From positions 1,612,001 to 1,676,000 of the forward strand of contig JASSKH010000039.1 of assembly GCA_031763025.1 (NCBI GenBank): a DNA stretch of 64,000 nt. The letters run 5' to 3'. A program made the translations under genes and the position numbers. The notes under the pieces were generated by a model. That model saw only the letters and a list, made by a program, of their open reading frames with translations. It had not been told where the DNA came from and did no database searches. Of the stretch, positions 56,053 to 64,000 are shown piece by piece (positions within the stretch are counted from its first letter, which is position 1; every line of letters starts with the position of its first letter). The DNA comes from Macrocystis pyrifera. Its lineage: Eukaryota; Sar; Phaeophyceae; Laminariales; Laminariaceae.

Positions 56053-56958
56053 ATGTCTGCCAGCACCATAGACACCGAGATCGACGCGCGGTTGAGTCAA
56101 ACACTCGCGGCCGTGGAACAGGTTCGCGCAGAGCTTCACGGCATTGATGGGGTCTCTATCCCCGGTATCGTTGTCATAGGAGCGCAGAGTGCAGGGAAAT
56201 CGTCCGTCCTCGAGGCGCTTGGTGGCATGAAGCTTCCTCGTGGTCAAAACATTACCACGCGCGTGCCTCTGGTGCTCAGCCTGCAGGCCATCCCAGACTC
56301 CGAACCCCATGCCCTTATAAGCGGGGAGTCAAGTATAAACGCAGCGCGGAAAATCGAGATTGCCGACGTCGGCCCGGAGATTGAGGCGCTAACAATCGAG
56401 CTCGCTGGGGACGGAGCTGCGGTCAGTGCAAAACCCATCTACCTCCGGATAGTCCGTCCCTCGGGTCCTTCCCTAACTCTCATCGACCTGCCCGGCATCA
56501 CCCAATACTCCGTGGATGGCAGCCAGGACATCCATGCCGAGACCGTTTCCCTCGTGACCAAGTACATCGAGAACGAAAACATGGTCATCCTCGTGGTTAT
56601 TCCGGCCATGGACGATTTTGCGACCGCGGAGGCCGTCGTGCTGGCAAAGGAGGTCGACCCGCAAGGCAGACGCACTCTCGGGGTCGTGACCAAGGTGGAC
56701 AACGTTCAAGCTGGCTGCGGAATCAGGGCGAAACTTCGGATGGAACCAGGACACGTCCAGCTAAAGCTAGGCTTCATCGCGGTGATCAATCGCACTCCGG
56801 CGGAGGTCGACAATGACACGCCGGCCAAGGAGGTTCGGGCGAGGGAGAAACGCTTCTTCGATACCAATCCAGAGGTAACCGGTCTTGAGAAGGAGTTCTG
56901 GGGGTTGGACACTCTGGTGGCTCGAGTCGTAGACATCCAGGTGGAAGCGGTCAATGAG
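56053..56958 (+). CDS. Dynamin-like gene exon 1: GTPase domain
   Basis: 302 codons without a stop, strong donor GAGGTAAGTC. GC-rich and codon-biased compared with its surroundings, which marks it as the clearest protein-coding sequence in the window. Confidence 0.95.
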
Positions 56959-59900
56959 GTAAGTCGGCGGTATTGCACGTCGGAACTGTTGCTCGTAGCA
57001 TGTATTCGTGGGACATTACGCATTCTGCTGAGTATTGATCTTGGATGTGTGTGGTGTTTCCTTATGTTGTTGCCGGCAAGATCCTTTGGGGTGCCTTCGA
57101 GGTTCCGGTAATGATATTTTGTCCTCGCTCCTAAAACGTCACACGCTTTCGTATGCAAAAATATTGCCAGGGGACTTGAAAACCCGAAACCACACATACG
57201 TGGTATATGTGCAACATGTTCCCCGTCCCGCGAAATTTTCAACCCAATTTTCTCTTTTCCGAATCCCAGTTGTTTCCAATGAAAATATATCCCCAGGTTC
57301 CATAGACTATACTGGTACCAGGTAAGGCTAGAAGGCATCTCGTTGCAGGTGGATCAGACGTAATCTAAGTTGGTCGGTTTACGCGGGGCCCAAGAGAACA
57401 ACATTTTAGTGGTATTATTAATATGGCCGAACGGGGGGGGGGAATCCTTAATAATGATCTCGCCCAGGGCCTTGCGTGCATGCTTCGCATATGTACACTA
57501 GTTCTAGATTTCTCCACACCACGTTTGACGGAGAAAACGGCGATGAAGCGTGATTCTGAACGGCTATGAATTGTTCCGAAACATATGTTGCGTCAAATTT
57601 CTGAGAACTCAACGGGTTTTGGGGAGTTGGACCAATCAACCTCTGGGTTTCTGTTCAAGCGTTTGTTAAAAACAACTCTGTGGCGCGATAAATCGAACCC
57701 CCCTGTCCCCCCGGGAGGCGTTCGGGCCTTCCTCGTTTCATCGCGTCGTTATCATTCAGAGACAAAATCGAAACTAAGATAGAAATATCGAACGTTTTTC
57801 GGTAAGATTGTACATGCTGTGAATACTTTAATTGCCAAGCGATACACCGAAACGTCGGATACGATTAGAATGCATGCCACAAGCAGCATTTCAGGACATT
57901 CATCAGTCCACTTACGAGGCACACGACGAAGAGTGAAGCATGAAGATTTTTCGAGTTTTCATCTTCCGGACATTTTCTCGGAGCATTTGTTAAAGCACGC
58001 TTCTGACCGTCATCTTCTTCCTCTTGGTATAAGGATAACTATACGTACACGTTTCACGTGGTTTCGGCTCGACTTGGTCCGCTCAAAAACGGTTGCTGAA
58101 AGTTGATCATGACGTCAGAAACAATTAATTGGAGGGTTACAGCGCAAAATACTGACATACTGGCTATGGTATCGGAAAGCGACTTGGATGGTCGGTCTCC
58201 AGTCTCTAGAACGATTTCGATGCGCCTTTTCCATGAGATCACGACTGACTTTGTTGCAGCTGATGACGTTGGGAAACGATCGAGAAAAAAGGCAGCAAGT
58301 GGCATCGTGTCGGCAAGTACGCAAAAAAAAAGGGTTGCCTTTTTAGTTTTTTCCTTTTTAGTTCTGTTTTGTTGCTTGGTTCAACATGCTTATACTTTGC
58401 TTGTAAGCAAGTTTCGTGCTTTCGTAACTTTCTCAAAGGATGCTTTTTAAGCATGTTTATTAGATTCTTTGTCGTGAAATAAAAGCCGCTTTCATGCCGG
58501 GAGTGGCTTAGCGCTCGCAACACTCGTAGCCGCCCCAATGACTACGTAGCACAAGCACGGAGCACACAGACCACAGCAACTGGACCACACTGCAGTCGTG
58601 CCCTTGGCGTTCGAGTTTCTTCGTACGCTTCCGCCATGGATGGTGCCGAGTGTGATAGTGCAGCGGCGCCGAACACCCCACCCGAGTCCGGAGTCACGAC
58701 CACCGCGCTTATGGAGCAGGGGGTAATTTATTGTGTATCGTCGGTGTTGTTGGCGGAAGACGACGACAAGGACGAGGATTATTCATGCGAGAAGGACGGC
58801 GAGGTGAAGGTACCCCCAACCCTAGCCCCGCCGCTACTAAGCCCCCTTTGCCCCTGGTGTCGACAATGGCGCTGCTAAAACCCCTTACTTCTTCCTGCTT
58901 GTGCTCAAAAGACATCTGCCGCATCATGTCTTTTTGTTCCTTCTGCACGTAAACATGCAACCCGTTACACTCCGTCTACTTAATGGTATGCATACTCGGT
59001 ACTGTACTTCTATCTGCCCGTGTACCCGCCCAGGCTAAGTTTAATATTTAACGAGTAGTGAGTACCTCGGTACCCGTAGAACAGCTCCATTTTTAATTCC
59101 CGGAATATATGTAAACATATTTTTGATTCTTCTGTGGGCCCTTTCTGATGAGAGGGTCGGTAATGCATGACTCCAAAACTTCAACGTGTGGCTCTGAAAA
59201 GGAGAAAACAAGATAAACGCACCACGGTCCCAAAACCGATTACGATTATCTCGATCGAAGCCGCACAAACACAGTACATACACCTCGAAATGAGTAACAT
59301 GACTTACCATTCTCTACGCCCAAAATCTCCAGCAAGTCACATAGACGAAGGCAGTGTGTAAGAATATGCGTTGCCCGTTTCACTCGTACCTCAAAAACAT
59401 CCCACACTGATTCCAAGTCGTTCGTCCCCAAAAATAGTGGTGCAGTTCCAATAGGGTCATGAGTAGCTAGTTGAGACACGACTCCGACCTACCAAACACT
59501 ACCAGCAGCAGCACTACGCCAAAATCAATCTTGCATACAGGGCATGAGCACCTCCACGCTCGATCTTGGAGAAGAAGTAAGGCAGTCAGTAGTGTGCTCC
59601 AAGTCGTTAGAAACCAGGATGCTGAGAGCACTCGGCCACGTTGCACCCCCCCCCACATCAACCCCCGCCGAGATGTTAAAAGTGAGCCGGCCACTGAGTT
59701 GGGCCAATTTCCTGGTCGACGTCGACACCGAACTCCGGACGGACCACTGAGTGCGGTGACGCTACCGTCTGCACGCTGTCGTCGAACCTCTCGTTAAACA
59801 CCATGTCCCCGACGCCGGTAAGAGCGGGCATACAACGAGCCGAGACCACGGTTGACAACATATCTCACTTGACGCTCCGCACTCGGATCCGTGGCAAGCG

Positions 59901-61050
59901 CCTCCCATGAGAGTCATCCGTTTTAGTCGGGAAGTGCTTTGCCACCAACAACTATAGGCAGTAGGCGGGTGGGGTGCTGTCGAACATGTCCAAATTTTGC
60001 GAGGCGCAACCTTCGCACAACCAGACAGACTCGCGGGGGTGTTTAATGAAGCTGCTTCGTCGATTTGTACCACTTCTCCCCATCCATGTAAATGAAGACG
60101 AGTGGGATGACCGACGCTGTTCCTACCATGCTAAAATACGTATACAGCAGTGCCGCGGCGCTGAATTATGAAGGAGGCGTTCTACGATAGAAGTTCACCC
60201 TAAATTTTCTGAGGCTCCTCACTTGACCTTAAGGAGATCCATCCCTCACCCGAAAACTGGCTTCAGCAAAACCAAATTGCCTCCCGATGAATAATCCCAT
60301 GGCCCAAGTATACAAAAACAATGCCATTTTTTTAAAAAAAGATTGGCAGTCCGACGTTTTTAGATCAAGGAACCCCGTCATTCAGAGAACATTACTTGCA
60401 TAGCGGAAATTTTCTACCTCTATCGCAGAACGCGCCGGAGCCAATTAGTAAATTAGAATAAGCACGAAATAAGCAACCGAGTTGGGTGGCTTGGTTAAGG
60501 ATGCTTATGCGGATAAAAAAAATATGCACGGCCCTGTTGCTTTGGTTACGCATACTAAAAAACACCCCATAAAGTGATAAGCGTGATTATTTCGGCGCTT
60601 GCCAACACTATGGGTGGAATGAAACTGTTTGGACGGCTTTGTCCAGCATACTGGACATACTTATCTTTCTATAAACTGGAAACAATGACCAAAACTACTT
60701 GAAACTACAGCATACGACTAACAAAAACTACAGTACGTATGTAAGCAACTGACTATCCCACCCCACTCGCTCTTCTTTCTCGTCCCGCCCTTGGCTGTAC
60801 CTACGCCTACTAGTTCATCCTGGGCTTTGCCGAGCAGGCCAAGAGGAGGATCGAGGAACTAACCGACAAGCTTCGTGAAATGCCAGCCCCCCTCGCCAGC
60901 GACAGAGAGCGGGAGCTCGTCTTACTCCACGCTTTATCACTTGTAGAGGGGCAGATGAAAGACTTGTTAGCCAACAGCATCAAGGTGCCAGTGCACATCG
61001 TGCGAGACGTCACCGACATGTACAGAGCCTACGAGGCCGAAATCACTGAG
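56053..61050 (+). CDS. Dynamin-like GTPase (DRP4/Mx type), 5' part of the gene
   Basis: Two exons seen: 56053-56958 and 60814-61050, joined in phase 0 (GAG|GTAAGT ... CCTACTAG|TTC), giving 381 codons so far. Dynamin-family GTPases bind membranes, form helical oligomers through their stalk and use GTP hydrolysis for fission or remodelling. Exon 1 has G1 GAQSAGKSS (residues 43-51), switch I NITTRVPLVLSLQ (67-79), G3 DLPG (145-148), G4 TKVD (213-216) and G5 INRT (245-248). LPRGQNITTRVPLVL resembles plant DRP4C and animal Mx more than classical dynamin. Exon 2 is the beginning of the stalk. The rest of the stalk and the effector domain are not found before 64000, so the gene runs out of the window or has exons I missed. 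The start context AACATGTC is good, and the GTPase exon is intact. Confidence 0.92.
58103..58450 (+). other. Unrecognised 115-codon ORF inside the dynamin intron
   Basis: Begins MIMTSETINWRVTAQNTDIL, hydrophilic with a basic patch (GKRSRKKAA), then a hydrophobic stretch AFLVFSFLVLFCCLVQHAY near the C-terminus that could span a membrane. Not recognised. Could be coding debris of an element or chance; no splice partner seen. Confidence 0.25.
58636..58722 (+). other. Possible first exon or fragment
   Basis: ATG in a favourable context (CCGCCATGGATGG), 28-30 codons rich in Ala/Pro/Thr (NTPPESGVTTTALMEQG), then CAGGGGGTAATT, which could be a donor. No downstream exon identified. Confidence 0.2.
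60176..60438 (-). mobile_element. MITE with TIR GGCGTTCTACGATAGAGGT, copy 2
   Basis: Reverse of 3475-3743 with roughly three quarters identity; ends GGCGTTCTACGATAGAAG and CCTCTATCGCAGAACGCG. Inserted in the dynamin intron about 375 bp before exon 2. Confidence 0.75.
60814..61050 (+). CDS. Dynamin-like gene exon 2: start of the stalk
   Basis: 79 codons, phase 0/0, acceptor after a pyrimidine-rich stretch (CTCTTCTTTCTCGTCCCGCC), donor ACTGAG|GTTAGT. Contains EELTDKLREMPAPLASD, ERELVLLHALSLVEGQMKDL and DVTDMYRAYEAEITE, matching the first stalk helices of DRP4/Mx proteins. Confidence 0.88.
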
Positions 61051-62495
61051 GTTAGTTTGTCGACTCTTCTCAACAGTCTCGCGTTCGTGTGGTCACCTTG
61101 TAGCCCATAGGGGTACTGCCTATTCTTCAACGACACCGTCCAAAAGTCAAGCGTCCCGCGTGTTGTTGGCTCATTGGGTAGGGTTTGCTTCGATATAATC
61201 GAAAATCGCTCACAACCATTGGCAAAGGCAAAACTAGCTGCAGGTCGATAATAGTATTGTTGTAGTTTATACAGTAGTAGTTGTAAAATCTCGAAATATG
61301 AGTTGACGGTACGAGACTATTACATGCAAGAGTTGCGGCAAACGCAAACAAAGCACGACACGGTCATACTATTTGGCGGCCAACGAGAAGCCTAACCGTG
61401 TGCAAGCCTACTTAATGGGTGACGGAGACAGCAAATAAAAACAAATAACGGGTCATTGAGGTACACGAAAAATAGATAAAGCGGAGACGCACTTGTCACC
61501 ATGTGGAGATTGAAGAGAAACTAGCTGGTTGGGAGTTTCGATAGAAATGAAATACCCGACATGTTTTTGAACCGACTTTAGAATACCTCCCGCCGCCAGG
61601 ACTAAAAAAACAAAATGGGGTGTCGATTGTTTCTTCGTGTACCCCAGGGTCATCATGATGATTATTACTACGTTTGGACCGAGTGCTGGAGTAGTACCTC
61701 TATGTATGTCGCCCATCATCGTGCTACGAGTATGTTATTTCCGGACGAAGTGCTCGAGGCGCGCCACTATAACGGTATCCTTTTATGGCCAACACGTTTT
61801 GGAGTGACTGGGGTTCAGGAATCCGAAGTATCGATTTGTAGTTACGTAGTGCACAACAGTTTCCGTTCAGCGCTTACACCATATGAAACTGTTTGGGATG
61901 AATCTTGCACATGTTCTACTTGGTCGCTCCTGACGAACGTCTTTGCTGACGTCGTCGTAGGCCTCCTCGCACGCATTCTGAGCCGCCTGTCCATCTCAGG
62001 GCACATCGTTTGGCGTCTTTTGCTCATGGCACCGTAGTATCGCAATGCCCCCTTCATTCGTATCTAGGAAAACAGAGTAGACATTGGCGTTGTTACGCCG
62101 CCACTTGACCAGGTTGCTGCTGTCGGCCGCGTTGGGCACTTCCTGCTCCGTGAAAATGTCATACATAGACGGGCAGATAAATTTAGGTTGACCTTTACTC
62201 GCGCCTTCCAGTCGCGATAGGCCTGGTTGCCCCTCCCGCCAAAGCGCCGGAGGCACTTTGTCCATTGTATACGTATGTATTAATACATGTTCAGATTTTG
62301 TTTTGTATTGCTCCGCACCTACCGTAGTGCAATCGTACCGCAACTTTGGTAATTCCGATATTTTTTTGGTAGTCTCTGCAAACGTTGCCCCGAGGATAGC
62401 ATTACTGCAACCCTTGACCCTTTTTGCTCGGGTTAGCAGTTTTCAGCTACCACGACCCTTGGAAACTACAATATGGAAGGCATTAGCAACGGCGA
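61051..62495. other. Downstream of dynamin exon 2, no exon recognised
   Basis: Probably intron. A minus-strand frame at 61996-62343 (FICPSMYDIFTEQEVPNAAD) is compositionally protein-like but unidentified. Confidence 0.3.
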
Positions 62496-62499
62496 TAAG

Positions 62500-62980
62500 G
62501 ACGACCGCGAGATGTTAGATTTGTTTAATGTTGTCTACACCTGCTGCGGTGGTGTATCAAGCGTTGCGGCCTGTCATCGCTCCTTCCTATCAATAACGAT
62601 GCGCTCGTATCCCTCAAAGCTTTGGCTCCGTGAGATTTGATGATACAAGTGCCACCAAATTCTCAATCGATCACCCAGCCGGGATAATGACAGCAATGTG
62701 TCAAACATGTATCATGTTGTCTATGACACCTGCAACGGTCGGGAGTAAAGCATTGCGTCGCCCCTTCAGGTATGAATGCTCTCGTATTCTTCAGAGTTTT
62801 GGCGCCCTGAGTAATCTACCAGCCGCCATGATGACGACGTCAATATGCCAACCTGTTAGAGGTTTACTCAGGCACCTGCTGCTGTCGTGGGTTTACTGTT
62901 GCGGTCCGTCGTCGCTCATTTATCCAATAACGGATGCTCTCGCATTCCTCAACTTTGTGGCTCATTAAGGCTTTAGTCGT
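62500..62980 (+). repeat. Three diverged tandem units of about 180 bp
   Basis: Each unit has ACACCTGCWRCGGTSG, a CATCGCTCCTTCC/CGTCGCCCCTTC block, GATGCGCTCGTATCC / AATGCTCTCGTATTC / GATGCTCTCGCATTC and a CTTTGGCTCCGTGAG-like end (62530, 62725, 62875). Confidence 0.65.
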
Positions 62981-63118
62981 GTTTCTTGCCATATTGCTGT
63001 CATCGTCATGCCGGCTGGTAGCTCGTTTTGTAATTATGGGTGTCACCTCAACTAAACGGATCACCAAAAGCTCAGCGAGCCCAGAAATTGAGGAATACGA
63101 CCGCGTCTGTTCTTAGAA

Positions 63119-63670
63119 CGGGGGGGTGTACTCGATAGGAGGGGTGTACTCGATCTCATGCATGTGGCCGTAGTCGTATGACCATAGACCCTCGCATCCC
63201 TACAATGCCGGGACGGAGCATGTCGGGTTTTCACCGACCAGGCAGACATTTCTTGCACCAAGCGTGAAGCGCCGTGAGGTGTCCGGCGAGTCGCATGAAG
63301 GGTGAGCTGCATCCTACTAAGAACCGCTTGTGAGGCGGACTTGCATATGGATGACAGCTTCAATGAGCTAGTTTAATTTCCGTTGTGGCCACTTCCAGAG
63401 ACAGCAATGGGAGTACTATGTAACTGCCTCTTGGGTGCCTTATCTTGAACACTACGTGATACGATCAATTCCCTTGTGCAGAGTAAAGGTTATTTACTTC
63501 GCACAAATGATCTAACTACTGTAGACGACCAGCTGTGCGCGACCGCCAATAAAATTAAAAAAAAAAAAAAACGGTACCCTGGATGTCTAGCTCACGTAGT
63601 GAGCGGCATGTTATACAGTGTCGTTGCCAACCGACGCCAACCCAACCCATATATATAATATATATAATAG
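63119..63670 (+). repeat. Interspersed repeat R1, reference full-length copy
   Basis: About 540 bp: begins GGGGGGGTGTACTCG, passes GCCGTAGTCGTATGACCATA, GTCGGGTTTTCACCGACCAG, GAACCGCTTGTGAGGCGGAC, TTCCAGAGACAGCAATGGG and GGTACCCTGGATGTCTAG, and ends CCAACCGACGCCAACCCAAC with an AT-repeat tail. No coding capacity, no terminal repeats found; class (SINE-like or other non-autonomous) undecided. Confidence 0.75.
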
Positions 63671-64000
63671 GGCCAGGGGGATAGAACGGGGGGGGATGAC
63701 AGGCCACCGAGCAATCCTTTACCCATAACTGCAACAGGTGTCGCAGACGACAAGCATGTTTCATATCTTGAGTTCGCCGCCATCGCGGTTGGTCGATCGT
63801 TTTGAGTTTTGGGTTGCACTTTTACTAATGGTGCCACCATACGATCATGGAGCCAAACCTTTGAGGAACACGAGCGCATCCGTATCTGCAAGAAGGAGCA
63901 ATGGCAGGCAGCAGGTGTCGTTAACAATGACATAACATATTATTAGTACCTTGTGGTCGTCGTTGTTAGCGCTGTTCGCAATTTTTGTTGTTGCACTCTA
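63671..64000. other. Window end, nothing recognised
   Basis: A 65-codon plus frame (63738-63935) and its minus shadow carry no recognisable domain or splice sites. Confidence 0.3.

Larger units (their letters stand above)
56959..60813 (+). other. 3.9-kb intron of the dynamin-like gene
   Basis: Contains TACCAGGTA (57316-57324), a poly-G tract (57435), two plus-strand frames of unknown nature (57819-58106 and 58103-58450), and a full 265-bp MITE near its end. Confidence 0.7.

Noticed and set aside
59525-60073. Minus-strand fragments (for example GVGDMVFNERF) that faintly recall an LTR-retroelement pol region
   Set aside because: Too weak to assign. If real, it is an old, broken fossil.
61996-62343. 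Minus-strand frame possibly related to a retroelement gag
   Set aside because: No motif firm enough to name a family; left as unidentified.

Overview
This is a gene-poor, repeat-dense stretch of a nuclear eukaryotic genome. Evidence: spliced exons of 45 to 900 bp with GT-AG borders, introns of about 0.1 to 4 kb, a non-LTR retrotransposon, MITE-like and hAT-like DNA elements, SINE-like retroposons with A-rich tails, and many minisatellites. Nothing looks bacterial: there are no long ORF runs, operons, Shine-Dalgarno starts or CRISPR. The mix of ankyrin genes, a DRP4/Mx-type dynamin and long repeat-filled introns suggests a stramenopile, perhaps a brown alga. That placement is inference, not proof. 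Layout: 1-752 is a broken ankyrin-repeat gene (minus). 0.75-15 kb is almost all repeats: seven interspersed families, a CT microsatellite and an 11-bp minisatellite. 15.5-44.2 kb holds one large minus-strand gene that I assembled from 20 exons. All but one junction has a single consistent intron phase. The spliced reading is about 698 codons of mostly coiled-coil protein, beginning at an ATG at 44204 and still open at the last exon I can place (15519). Its function is unrecognised. Many of its exons have decayed tandem copies in the neighbouring introns. 44-56 kb is intergenic and carries a decayed antisense copy of a dynamin stalk exon, an 856-bp hAT-like element with a perfect 8-bp target duplication, three SINE-like copies and a 5'-truncated LINE. 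56.05 kb to at least 61.05 kb is the start of a plus-strand dynamin-like GTPase gene (GTPase exon plus first stalk exon, 3.9-kb intron) that continues beyond what I can see. The most interesting signal is at the smallest scale. Comparing repeat copies inside the window shows short insertions placed exactly at TA dinucleotides, each giving TA-n-TA with n such as CCAGG, CTG, CTCG, CAGCAG or probably TTAA. The word TACCAGGTA (or its complement TACCTGGTA) occurs 16 times where about 0.5 is expected by chance. One clean pair is 5008 (TA) against 5398-5406 (TACCAGGTA) inside a duplicated segment. These look like excision footprints or micro-insertions of TA-targeting transposons, and they may also seed splice-like CAG|GTA strings.
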